DNA from: Calditrichia bacterium
GTDB lineage: Bacteria; Calditrichota; Calditrichia; RBG-13-44-9; J075
Length of the DNA stretch: 64,000 bases
Direction of reading: 5' to 3'
Assembly: GCA_028284445.1 (NCBI GenBank)
Contig: JANQRS010000018.1
Span: 64,001 to 128,000, forward strand
Under the pieces are notes generated by a model. The model ran no database searches. It was not told the DNA's origin and saw only the letters and a program-made list of their open reading frames with translations. Positions 1-8,226 of the stretch are shown piece by piece. The translations under genes and the position numbers were made by a program. Within the stretch, counting starts at the first letter, position 1, and each line of letters starts with the position of its first letter.

Positions 1-2
1 CT

Positions 3-977
3 TTTCGCTTAACAGGTACACCCACATATAAATTTGGGCAAGGCAGTCATCGAAATCTTGGCAATGAAGGATTTGGAGACGGGGATGAACGGAACATTCC
101 AATCAGTGTTGGCTTCTTTGGAAACACGATTACCCCAATAGTTCTCAACTTATTCGGCACAAATTTCGAAATCCCTGGAATTTGTGCCGTTATCACCGTC
201 CTAATGGAAGAAGACAATGTAAGCGACAATGGGGCCGAAGCCGGACACCAGGCATTGAACAACCTTATTGAAACCAGCGTGAACGGCTTTGTTGCTAGCT
301 TGGAATTATCCCGAGTCTATATTGATGCCATGAACAGGGCTGCAGCAGAAAATATTAGTATTGAGGAAGCAGCGGTTCTTGTCCTTAAAGACAAGTTCCA
401 GGATTTAAAGGAACAGCTTGTCGATAACAGCAGATCTGTCATCAGAGACGCCATCGTCAATGAACAGAATATCTTCGAAAACATTTGGAGTTGGGTAAAT
501 GCGGATGATTTTGTCGATGCGAAAATGGTAATTACAACGACAGATGAATTACTCGCCAACAACAGGGAAGAAACATTCTCCGAGCGGTATAATGACGGAG
601 ATGGTGATTATCGCATCACTGGCAAATTTACACTTTCTGCACCGATAATTCCCATTGGTGAACTACCACCCGTTTCACGTCTGGAAATACAAAGCGTTTC
701 AAAGCGTTTCAGCGCAAAATACCAGGCAGACTATATCACATACGTCGGAGGTGTGCACGACGGAGTGCCATGGATAGTTCACAAATATACCGGAGCTCAA
801 CTTGAACACAATGGTATTATAGCCTTTTATACCACATTGCCAAATGGGTCAGAGACGGAAATCTCCGCGGTTCAACATCCTGAATCAGGAAGCTGGTTTT
901 TGCGCACTCACCCAAATGATACGACTGAAGACAATTTACTTTCGTTACCTGAGTTGTCATTTTACTATGAAGAATAA
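3..977 (+). CDS. hypothetical protein, 5'-truncated by the window edge
   Basis: The reading frame is open from base 3 to the stop at 975-977, so the true start lies upstream of the window. The ATG at 204 is internal: the upstream codons read as ordinary protein (GFGDGDERNIPISVGFFGN, then a hydrophobic stretch ending ICAVITVLMEEDN). About 324 residues are visible. The middle part (from about residue 80) is helical and charged, and the last third looks beta-rich, with a DGDGDYRITGKF stretch that could be a loop or a calcium site. No catalytic motif, signal peptide (the N-terminus is missing) or sorting tail is seen. I do not recognise the family. It stands alone on the plus strand, followed by 325 bp of non-coding sequence. 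Confidence 0.7.
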   Translation, partial: FRLTGTPTYKFGQGSHRNLGNEGFGDGDERNIPISVGFFGNTITPIVLNLFGTNFEIPGICAVITVLMEEDNVSDNGAEAGHQALNNLIETSVNGFVASLELSRVYIDAMNRAAAENISIEEAAVLVLKDKFQDLKEQLVDNSRSVIRDAIVNEQNIFENIWSWVNADDFVDAKMVITTTDELLANNREETFSERYNDGDGDYRITGKFTLSAPIIPIGELPPVSRLEIQSVSKRFSAKYQADYITYVGGVHDGVPWIVHKYTGAQLEHNGIIAFYTTLPNGSETEISAVQHPESGSWFLRTHPNDTTEDNLLSLPELSFYYEE

Positions 978-1302
978 AATGATCAATAGAGATAATTTGT
1001 AATCTCTACTGCCTCGGTAAGCCGTTTAAGAGCTAAAGGCCAGGGATGGCCGACCGAAGCACTATCCAGCCCATCTATATGCCTTCAACGCCGGCCATGT
1101 CGGCAATGCGAGGAGGAAATTTCAGGATGTCGACTCAGGCGCGGCGGAGAAGAACAATTTCTTGCAGGCCTGCTTTGACAGCTCCTTCTTGAAGCCACAA
1201 ATTCAGGAAAATTCTTATCTTTTTGCAACTCTCACCACCTCAATCGCCTCTTTTTACATAAACAAGCTAAGCAATTTCTCTAAATTCATGGGAGGTAGTA
1301 TC
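978..1302. other. intergenic region, nothing recognised
   Basis: This 325-bp spacer separates the truncated first gene from the internally duplicated secreted protein. The frame of the downstream gene stays open back to an ATG at 1162, but residues encoded by 1162-1302 precede a clear signal peptide and a well-spaced Shine-Dalgarno, so I treat them as untranslated. The only functional site I can support is GGGAGG at 1290-1295, just before the ATG at 1303. Confidence 0.4.
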
Positions 1303-3558
1303 ATGGTGAAGTCATTGTTCAAGGTTCTTGTTATAAGTACTCTGTTTATAGGGATAAACTTTCCGGCCTTTGCGCAGAAAATTGAAAAAGAGCGATCACA
1401 ATTCAAGAAACTGCTGCTAGATAACCCCAATTATTTTGGGACGGTTCCTAATTCCAGCAATAAGGCGGTCAAAGCAATCCAGTATAACACCAAATATGAA
1501 GAGATGACATGTTTGGGGTTTTATCCGGAAGAAGATCTATTGGAAGCAATTGTTGATATCAAGCTTCCCTTCGGATACCAGGGCGATCTCTGCTCTCCGG
1601 GTTCCTATGAGTATGTACGATTCTTTGCAGACTGGAATGGTGATGGTGATTATAACGATACCGGAGAAGATCTCGGACTATCAGCTGTTAATATTCATGA
1701 TATTGCAAACACAAAACAGGCCTGTTTGAAAGAAGATAAGCCGCTATCATACGCCCTGCCCCTGGTGATTGATTCTCTTAAATACAAATATTGCAATAAG
1801 GCAAATTTGGTAAAAATAAAAGCTATCTTATCCTGGGAAATACCGCCTCCGGCAGGTCTTCCGGATTCTCCGCCAGTTTGGGGCAATGTTATTGAGAAGT
1901 GGATCCAAATTAAGCCTTTTAAACTGTCCTTAGGCAATGTTTTTAGTGATGCTAAACTTCAAGAATTTCAAGTCGACACCTCACAACTCAATCTTCAGTT
2001 GCCGGTGGTAAAAACCGAACAGCTTTCCGCAGCAGCATTAGAGTCCATTTACAAGAACAAAGGGGTCCCTAAACTCCGTTATAATTTTTCCGAAATCAAT
2101 CAGAAGGCTCAGTTAATAAAACGCAATCCTACGCTAATGGCCCAATATAAGAAAGACCCAAAGAACAAAGATCTCGTACAAGATCTTTCGAACATTCTGG
2201 CCGGAAAATCTGATGATAGTTTTGAAGAGCTGAAGTGTGTCGGGTTAGACTATGATCAGGATCAGCTGGTTGCGACCCTTTCCCTGAAGCGCACACTCGG
2301 TTATAGCGGTAATCTTTGCACGCCAGGCAGCTATGAATATGTCGCTTTCTGGATATATGTTTACGATCAGATTGAGCAACAATGTGTCTGGCGATACGTT
2401 GGCACCTCCAGCGTTAATGTCCACGATATCTTTCGCACGACGCCTAAAGAGGATCTGGAATATGCAGTATATCTACCGGTCGATTTTTCAAGCTATCGCG
2501 ATAAATGCAGTAAACCCCAAATAATGAAAGTTCGGGCAATCCTTTCTTGGAATACCCCGCCGCCTACTGTAACCCCTTTTTATAAACCGAAATGGGGAAA
2601 TATGATAGAGGCTAATATTCAGATAAAACCCGGGGATGTAGTTCAGCCAGGTGAGCAAAAGCCGTATATTTGGTCAGTTGGCAATATGGCAGTGGAAAAT
2701 ATTTCCGGCAACCCATATACAATCTTATCTAGTTCCCTGGGCGACGGCTACGCCAATGGTGTCAGCCTCGCCGCATTTACAGCTGTCGAGAGTCCTTTCG
2801 GAAGAATTATAAAAATTTCCGGGACCATTACAAATGCCCCGGATATCAGTGAAGGAGCTATAAACTTAAGGTACAGGGTTCAATACCGTAAATCGACGGA
2901 GCTAACCTGGCATGATCTTTCCAATTCATTCACAATTTCGCGAAGGATTAATGGCATTCCCGCCGGCTCTATGAGTCAAAGTCATGTAGGGGGATATTAT
3001 CAATATCAGAAGGATCTGCAGGGTCCAAATCTAATTGAAGTTCAGGATGATGTACTGGCTCAATGGGTTACACCTCTACCTGAAGGAGACGGTCTCTACG
3101 AAGTAAGAGTCCTACTGTATCAAAGCGGTGCACCTCTTGAACCGGGCGTTCCGGCGGATCATGTATCAAGTTCTGTAATAAAAGTCATGATCGACAATAC
3201 ACCGCCTAAAGCTGAAATTTTCTTAGATGCCGGCGCCTGTTCGGTGTTCTCTCCCGGGGATATGATCACTGGAAAATTTACGGCCACGGACCAACATATT
3301 TGGTTTTATAATTTGGGGATAGAACCTTCTGTTGCAAATCCCCCGGTAATCACCTCGCCGGCAACGGTGGAGTTTTATCCTTCGTTAACTGTGCCTGGCA
3401 AAATAAATGAGATTTACTCGATAAGCACCACTGCACCAACGACGCCCTGCGGTTATGTCATTCGATTAAGAGTACGGGATAGGACAATCAGAAATAATTT
3501 TCTGAACGGAAATGGCGCTTTAGCCACTGTCGGTTTGTGCGTTCTGACTCAACAATAA
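1303..3558 (+). CDS. secreted protein with an internally duplicated Cys-containing domain
   Basis: Start chosen at ATG 1303 because GGGAGG lies 7 bp upstream and the product (751 aa) then opens with a signal peptide, VKSLFKVLVISTLFIG...AFAQ. Two homologous blocks follow, each about 150 residues. Block 1 (about residues 65-210) has CLGF, GDLCSPGSYEYVRF, NIHDI, AILSWEIPPP, WGN and IQIKP in order. Block 2 (about 308-450) repeats this as CVGL, GNLCTPGSYEYVAF, NVHDI, AILSWNTPPP, WGN and IQIKP. The paired cysteines suggest disulphides in an exported domain. Block 1 has a DWNGDGDYND loop that could bind calcium. The last 280 residues look like beta-sandwich or Ig-like modules (DNTPPKAEI). There is no type IX sorting tail, so it is probably periplasmic or loosely surface-associated. 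Function unknown. A strong hairpin follows the stop. Confidence 0.8.
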   Translation: MVKSLFKVLVISTLFIGINFPAFAQKIEKERSQFKKLLLDNPNYFGTVPNSSNKAVKAIQYNTKYEEMTCLGFYPEEDLLEAIVDIKLPFGYQGDLCSPGSYEYVRFFADWNGDGDYNDTGEDLGLSAVNIHDIANTKQACLKEDKPLSYALPLVIDSLKYKYCNKANLVKIKAILSWEIPPPAGLPDSPPVWGNVIEKWIQIKPFKLSLGNVFSDAKLQEFQVDTSQLNLQLPVVKTEQLSAAALESIYKNKGVPKLRYNFSEINQKAQLIKRNPTLMAQYKKDPKNKDLVQDLSNILAGKSDDSFEELKCVGLDYDQDQLVATLSLKRTLGYSGNLCTPGSYEYVAFWIYVYDQIEQQCVWRYVGTSSVNVHDIFRTTPKEDLEYAVYLPVDFSSYRDKCSKPQIMKVRAILSWNTPPPTVTPFYKPKWGNMIEANIQIKPGDVVQPGEQKPYIWSVGNMAVENISGNPYTILSSSLGDGYANGVSLAAFTAVESPFGRIIKISGTITNAPDISEGAINLRYRVQYRKSTELTWHDLSNSFTISRRINGIPAGSMSQSHVGGYYQYQKDLQGPNLIEVQDDVLAQWVTPLPEGDGLYEVRVLLYQSGAPLEPGVPADHVSSSVIKVMIDNTPPKAEIFLDAGACSVFSPGDMITGKFTATDQHIWFYNLGIEPSVANPPVITSPATVEFYPSLTVPGKINEIYSISTTAPTTPCGYVIRLRVRDRTIRNNFLNGNGALATVGLCVLTQQ

Positions 3559-3574
3559 ATTCCTGAGGAGTTGA

Positions 3575-3615
3575 AATTTCATACTTCGGTTAATAATTGA
3601 CCGAAGTATGAAATT
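3575..3615 (+). terminator. 16-bp perfect inverted repeat after the duplicated-domain gene
   Basis: Bases 3575-3590 (AATTTCATACTTCGGT) pair exactly with 3600-3615 around a 9-nt loop, starting 16 nt after the stop at 3558. This is where a transcription terminator or 3'-end stabiliser would sit. There is no U-tract after it, so the class of terminator is uncertain. Confidence 0.55.
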
Positions 3616-3664
3616 ATACCAACGCTGCTCGCTGTAATTATTACATAATCTCCTACTCAGTATT

Positions 3665-3834
3665 TCGGACCGCTCGCCTGAAGATTTGTCGCTTAATTCC
3701 TTGTACTTCACGGCCGGAAGCTCAGTTACCGGTGAAGTCTAATAGCGGTCCGCTAATGCGACTGGCATAGCACTGAATATTGACCGATGTGCAGTTGCAA
3801 TCCTTGTATGGATCGGAAAGGAAATCGCACGGCC
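3665..3834 (-). pseudogene. decayed internal fragment of comM (YifB-type AAA ATPase)
   Basis: Read on the minus strand this encodes PCDFLSDPYKDCNCT, then [17 protein letters not shown], and after a frameshift with a small deletion [20 protein letters not shown]. The intact comM in this window has [32 protein letters not shown] and [20 protein letters not shown] at the same place (its DNA is about 26657-26826). Roughly three quarters of the DNA positions match by eye. The frameshift and lack of flanking comM sequence make it a non-functional remnant. It directly abuts copy 1 of the unknown three-copy remnant. Confidence 0.85.
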
Positions 3835-3898
3835 ACCCATACAGTCACAAACCACAAACGGGTTAAGTTCAATAAAATCAAGTATCGGATAATTGGGA
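3834..3898 (-). repeat. degenerate repeat, copy 1 of 3 (coding-like remnant)
   Basis: About 65 bp with close relatives at 11130-11194 and 12910-12958. On the minus strand the three copies share the reading P-I-L/V-D-x-x-E-L, with copies 1 and 2 both reading ELNxFVVCDCMGG. Most differences are codon-sized substitutions, which suggests an ancestral protein-coding sequence. No intact parent gene is in the window and I do not recognise the family. Confidence 0.7.
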
Positions 3899-4089
3899 AC
3901 TGAACAGAACACTCCCGACGAGGAGGCATTTGGAGAAAATTGCAAAAGCTATATTCATTAGAGCTTTAAACGTAAGATCAGATGCAGTTTCCAGGATGAG
4001 TATCAACTTCAGTTAAAAACGGATGAGGGCAAATAGCAAAAAGTGCTATATATATGAATAAGGTGGGCCGTAAAATTGCCCTGCTACAA

Positions 4090-4107
4090 AAGCGCCTTGC
4101 GGCGCTT
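4090..4107 (-). terminator. GC-rich hairpin downstream of the SGNH hydrolase gene
   Basis: AAGCGCC (4090-4096) and GGCGCTT (4101-4107) pair around a TTGC loop. Read on the minus strand the stem is followed by TTTTG, giving a short U-tract about 70 nt after the stop of the hydrolase gene. This fits an intrinsic terminator for that gene. Confidence 0.55.
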
Positions 4108-4174
4108 GTAACAAGGCTTCTGTTTAGAGTACCGTTCGGCAATTCAACGCATTTTATGTGATAAGCATCGGGAA

Positions 4175-5188
4175 TCAGTTGAGTTCAAGCGCTTTCGCAA
4201 TTACCTTCCTGAACCGTGCTCCAACTTCTTTATAGCCTTCGGAAGTGCCGTGAATCTCATCATTCCAATCGCTGACATTTGGCATTGCTCCACGGCAATC
4301 GACAAGCCAAACTCCGGTCTGCTGGGAATCTCCAGCAAGTCCTTCCAGGACCTTATACAATTCATCAATCAGGTGTATGAGAATCCCCCGCCGTTGTTTA
4401 AGATTTGTGATACCGCGTTTATCCAAGGGCTCTCCCAGCCAGGCATTATTTTTCACGTAAAAGGGATCACGCGGATCGTTTTCCCAGCGGTATGGAAAAA
4501 CATAGTCGTAGCCATGAATGAAAATCGGCAAATTTTTGAATTCCGGAATATTGCGAACAGTGTTAATAACTTTCTGGTAAGCCCCTCTAATAAAGTCCAT
4601 TTTCTGGTTCAACAAATCGATATTAATATGTCCGATGATGTCTTGCTCATCGCCGTTAAAGTCCTTTATCAAGTCCAACAGAACCGGTCGTTTCGAGGTT
4701 TTGTTTTCGCCAATAATATCATTGCCTGCAGCCGAGAACATAAACCCTTTGACACTATCCCGATGTTTCAACAGTGCTGTCTTATATTCAGCGTTATCGC
4801 CAACCATATTTTCAGCCGTGTCCCCTGCTGCGCCTACCGACCAGATTAGATAGTCGTTGTAGAGTTGGTCAACCACTTCATCGATAAGCATTGGAAATTG
4901 GAACCAGCTATCTCCTTCCGATACCAATACAGGTAAGTCAACACCATTTTTGCGTCGTTCGCGGAATTTACGTTGGCGCCGGTAACGGGAAATCCTATTA
5001 GCAATACCCATTGCACTTTCATATTCCCTATCCTCCAAGGACATGTCTACCTTCGCAGGGTCTGGCAAAATCCGAAAATCAAATCCGCCTTCTCCAGGCT
5101 CAATCAGCGAGTAAGATAAAAGCTCCTCATCACTAACAGCCGTGTCCTTGCGCATTTCCTGATATTTCTCATACGTTATTTTAGGCAT
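4175..5188 (-). CDS. SGNH/GDSL-type hydrolase
   Basis: A 337-residue protein starting at ATG 5188, preceded by CGGAG at 6-nt spacing. The frame stays open further upstream, but that stretch is not protein-like. The SGNH blocks are present: block I EGDSW with Ser94, block III GND (155-157), and block V DEIH with Asp310 and His313 as the remaining triad residues. Such enzymes hydrolyse esters of lipids, carbohydrates or peptidoglycan; the substrate cannot be told here. The first 85 residues are polar, with a basic RRQRKFRERRK stretch and no signal peptide, so it should be cytoplasmic. That is unusual for a GDSL esterase. It is transcribed divergently from a trypsin-like protease gene 265 bp away, which also lacks a signal peptide. 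Confidence 0.85.
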   Translation of the reverse strand: MPKITYEKYQEMRKDTAVSDEELLSYSLIEPGEGGFDFRILPDPAKVDMSLEDREYESAMGIANRISRYRRQRKFRERRKNGVDLPVLVSEGDSWFQFPMLIDEVVDQLYNDYLIWSVGAAGDTAENMVGDNAEYKTALLKHRDSVKGFMFSAAGNDIIGENKTSKRPVLLDLIKDFNGDEQDIIGHINIDLLNQKMDFIRGAYQKVINTVRNIPEFKNLPIFIHGYDYVFPYRWENDPRDPFYVKNNAWLGEPLDKRGITNLKQRRGILIHLIDELYKVLEGLAGDSQQTGVWLVDCRGAMPNVSDWNDEIHGTSEGYKEVGARFRKVIAKALELN

Positions 5189-5453
5189 AGCCAACTCCGA
5201 TCGTTGTTTGATATGTGAATGACACCTCTGGGTATTATGAAATCGCTCCCGAATACATAATTCTAATTGGTGAGGCACCACTGAGCAATCTCTTGTAGCA
5301 GTTACTTTGCCGCCCCACCGCAAGAACTTGTTTTCATCCTTTGCAATGTGATTTATATATAAATACATTCCTCTTACAATACCGTAGAAAGAAGGTAAAA
5401 GTTCACATTCATTACAATCATTTTTTTAACAGAAAAATTGGGAGGAATAACTA

Positions 5454-6560
5454 ATGTCATTCAAAATTAAGGCATTTAAAGACGATGTCTTGCAGGAAGC
5501 TGCAACAAGATATGCTCAGCACAAAGAGACAATTAACATTACACAGAAGTTAATTGTCGAAGGCCAGGGCATTCAATCGGAAACCCCGGAACGTTTAAAT
5601 CTATTTGCTGAACGAGAAAAAAGGCTGCTAGACGAAGAGGAAAAGATAAACAAGAATTGGGCAAACAGTTTCTCAAGCAGTAAAATAGAGCTTGGCGCAG
5701 AACGTAAGATTGGGCGCACGGACGACATATTGTCGATCGAGTTTCTTGAAGCCGGTCTACTTGCGGCAAAATCTGTGGGACGGTTGTCTGGTCTTGATAT
5801 GGGAACTGGCTTTTTGGTCGGACATAATATTCTGTTAACCAACCATCATGTTATTGAGAGCAGCGAAGACGCCTTTGGATATGACTTTGAATTAAATGCT
5901 GAAGAAGACAAATATGGCCTTCCTAAAAAGCTATTTACCTGTTCATTAAACCCGGATCGCTTTTTTCTCACTGATAAAACGCTGGATTTTACCTTTGTCG
6001 CGGTAGACGATCCAATCGGGGAAAATCTTCCGTTAGACAACTTTGGGTGGCATGTTCTGATTAAAGCGCAAGGTAAAATCCGAATCGGCGATCCGGTCAA
6101 CATTATTCAACACCCTGATGGCGGTGAAAAATCAATCGTTTTACATAACAGCAATTTCCTACTGCTCAAGGATGACATTCCGGACAAGCAATTTTGCTGG
6201 TATTCCGGTGACACAGAAACCGGTAGTTCCGGAGCGCCGGTGTTTAACAACCGTTGGGAAGTCGTTGCGGTCCACCACAAAGCTATTCCCCGAACTGACG
6301 AAAATGACAATATCTTGACCAAGAATGGTGAAACAATCTCTGAAGCGGAAGCACGAGCCAATCCCGAAAAAATAGACTGGGAAGCGAATGAAGGTATTCG
6401 CATTTCGAAAATCGTCGAGCACCTTGAACAGGCACACTTCAAACAACAAGACATGTCAACCATCCGGGACGAACTGATCAAACTCTGGAACAAAAGATCT
6501 GCCGGACGGGCCGGACTTCAGGCTGCAGCCAATCCCTTGAGCGGGCACATTTATGTTTAG
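5454..6560 (+). CDS. trypsin-like serine protease without export signal
   Basis: A 368-residue protein, ATG 5454, with GGGAGGA upstream. Residues 1-105 form a charged, helical, probably coiled-coil N-terminal region (AEREKRLLDEEEKI). The protease domain begins near 113: GTGFLVG...LLTNHHV gives catalytic His132, KTLDF gives Asp178 and TGSSGAPVF gives Ser259, in the order expected for the chymotrypsin fold. No signal peptide or transmembrane segment is visible, so the enzyme is probably cytoplasmic. Trypsin-like domains joined to helical adaptors and lacking signals are known from bacterial conflict (anti-invader) systems; a role of that kind is only an inference. Its divergent neighbour is a cytoplasmic SGNH hydrolase. 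Confidence 0.85.
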   Translation: MSFKIKAFKDDVLQEAATRYAQHKETINITQKLIVEGQGIQSETPERLNLFAEREKRLLDEEEKINKNWANSFSSSKIELGAERKIGRTDDILSIEFLEAGLLAAKSVGRLSGLDMGTGFLVGHNILLTNHHVIESSEDAFGYDFELNAEEDKYGLPKKLFTCSLNPDRFFLTDKTLDFTFVAVDDPIGENLPLDNFGWHVLIKAQGKIRIGDPVNIIQHPDGGEKSIVLHNSNFLLLKDDIPDKQFCWYSGDTETGSSGAPVFNNRWEVVAVHHKAIPRTDENDNILTKNGETISEAEARANPEKIDWEANEGIRISKIVEHLEQAHFKQQDMSTIRDELIKLWNKRSAGRAGLQAAANPLSGHIYV

Positions 6561-6609
6561 CTGTTAGTTCCTAATATCGAACAAAAACAAGGATTCAACA
6601 TGCCAAGGT

Positions 6610-6638
6610 CTGTCACACTTCTCAAAAGAGTGTGACAG
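6610..6638. terminator. hairpin between convergent genes
   Basis: CTGTCACACT (6610-6619) and AGTGTGACAG (6629-6638) form a perfect 10-bp stem with a 9-nt loop, between the convergent protease and alpha/beta-hydrolase genes. There is no clear U-tract on either strand. It may act as a bidirectional 3'-end structure. Confidence 0.5.
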
Positions 6639-6667
6639 GCTCCGGGAGCAAGTTCATTGCATGACAA

Positions 6668-7714
6668 TCATTCTCTGTCATTAAGGACATGGAGCCACAA
6701 CCAACCAATTTGCATCGCTTCATATCCATCCGCAAAGGGGGGCCGTTCTTTTCCAATGTGTCCTTCTCTCATGCGGATGCCGTGACCAGCACCCGGGAAA
6801 ACCACGCAAGAAACGTCATCGTTGCCAGCCTTTCTTAAGCCTTCTCGCCAGCGCTCGACAGCGAGTTCCGTTGGATGATCTTTGTCTCGATCTCCAAACA
6901 TGAGCAAGATCGGACACTTTATCTTTTCGATATCCGGCATCGGATCATAAGCGCCTACCCAACTCCAGTTATGTCGTCCTTTCTCTGAAGGGGTGATCCG
7001 CTTCAATTGATTAGCCAGTGAATGTAATCTGCCTTCGGAAATGCTATCAAGGGTTGCAACCAATTGACCACGTCCTTCTCCGGTTGTCAAATAGTTGAAA
7101 TATTCATCTAGAATTCCAAGCGCTTCGGTTTCTTCTGACTCAGATAAACCAAGCTTTTCAAAACCTTTTCGATAGGAGAAGAGTTCGGATTCGCGCGGGC
7201 TTGCCCCGCCACCGGAATTCAGAATAATGAACGCCACATCTGTCGACCGCGAAGCAGCAAGTGGTGCAATCCAGCCAGCCTGACTCACACCCCAAAATCC
7301 AATTCGTTCGTGGTCAATTTTGTCTTGTCCTTTTAAGTATTGAATTGCGGTCAAGGCATCTTCTGCCAAGTCTTCAAGTGATGCGCTTAGCCATGAACCG
7401 GTGGATGCCCCGGTGCCTCTCTTGTCGTAAAAGAGACTCGCAACTCCGAGCTTCGCAAAAATTTCGGCATATCGGCGAAACCCTGCCCGGGTCATTGGTC
7501 CGGATCCATGTAGGTAGACAATCGCCGGAACTCGATGCTGTACATCCGGTACTAAAAGCGTTCCGGCCAACTCCACAGACCCATTTTGAAAGCTTACATC
7601 TTGCTCACTGAACACTACCTGCGCCACAGCTTGAAAACCAATGAACACAGTTGGCAGCCAGATGGTCATAAACCTCAAACAGGTTCGGTTTCTGTTCTTC
7701 ATGTTAGTCTTCAT
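6668..7714 (-). CDS. exported alpha/beta hydrolase (BAAT/dienelactone-like)
   Basis: About 348 residues from ATG 7714; ATG 7702 and TTG 7720 are alternatives, and no strong ribosome-binding site settles the choice. An N-terminal signal-like segment (FMTIWLPTVFIGFQAVAQ) precedes the hydrolase fold. The oxyanion region is VYLHGSGPM, YDKRGTGAS follows, and the nucleophile elbow is GVSQAG (G-x-S-x-G). GDRDKDHP supplies a likely acid and PGAGHGI the likely catalytic His. This arrangement matches the secreted esterase/acyl-hydrolase family seen beside peptidases and lipases. The substrate is unknown. It is convergent with the protease gene and not in an operon. Confidence 0.8.
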   Translation of the reverse strand: MKTNMKNRNRTCLRFMTIWLPTVFIGFQAVAQVVFSEQDVSFQNGSVELAGTLLVPDVQHRVPAIVYLHGSGPMTRAGFRRYAEIFAKLGVASLFYDKRGTGASTGSWLSASLEDLAEDALTAIQYLKGQDKIDHERIGFWGVSQAGWIAPLAASRSTDVAFIILNSGGGASPRESELFSYRKGFEKLGLSESEETEALGILDEYFNYLTTGEGRGQLVATLDSISEGRLHSLANQLKRITPSEKGRHNWSWVGAYDPMPDIEKIKCPILLMFGDRDKDHPTELAVERWREGLRKAGNDDVSCVVFPGAGHGIRMREGHIGKERPPFADGYEAMQIGWLWLHVLNDRE

Positions 7715-7806
7715 AGTCAACTTTTCAGATTACAGGATTTCGGTTGAGTGCCAGTCTTTAACTAGCAAATTATACGCACAATGTCAATGCAATTTGGCCT
7801 ATCTTG

Positions 7807-7844
7807 TCACTCCCACAGCCCCCTGCCCAAACTCCGATATTGAT
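7807..7844 (-). pseudogene. decayed comM C-terminus
   Basis: On the minus strand this reads NQYRSLGRGLWE followed by TGA. The intact comM at 26346-27881 ends [12 protein letters not shown] plus a stop. The match covers about 38 bp and ends exactly at the stop codon, which is hard to explain by chance. It is a second, separate comM remnant, about 4 kb from the internal fragment at 3665-3834 and in an order that does not fit a simple split of one gene. Confidence 0.75.
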
Positions 7845-8226
7845 TGGGAATGATTTTAGATGAATTCGTTACGTGTGATCTTCGAAGGAACAATGCTACT
7901 CTTCTCTGCTTCTCAAAATGGGAGGATTACCGGACGAATGCTTCTCGATCCACTCCAAAGCAAACCAGATTTACCTCTTATATCTATTTCCTCTTGAACA
8001 ACTTAGTTTTTCAGACTATCATACTAAACCCCTAAATTTGAATTTGCAGTTGTAGCTGCTAAAGTAAACAAAGTGCTTGTGGAGAAGAAGTATTCAGGAA
8101 CGAAGAAAGCCACGTAAGGGAACTCTATAACTGCCTAGGAATCGTGCAAGCCCTCCAAAGTATTGCAGCATGGGGATGGCGTATAGATTTCATCAGCCCA
8201 TTTGAATGAGTCGGAGGATAGTCTAC
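7845..8226. other. intergenic region upstream of the lipase-like gene
   Basis: Apart from the comM tail just before it, this spacer holds no gene I can support. A lysine-rich reading on the plus strand (about 8038-8117, AAKVNKVLVEKKYSG, ending in TAA) looks coding-like but has a stop directly upstream and no start, so it may be more gene debris. GGAGG at 8213-8217 is the ribosome-binding site of the next gene. Confidence 0.35.

Noticed and set aside
4250-4849. Long plus-strand open frame antisense to the SGNH hydrolase gene
   Set aside because: The minus-strand frame has intact SGNH motifs and a good ribosome-binding site; the plus-strand translation shows no domain or start signal.
8038-8117. 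Lysine-rich coding-like stretch on the plus strand
   Set aside because: A stop lies directly upstream and no start codon or homologue is visible; possibly debris, but not supportable as a gene.
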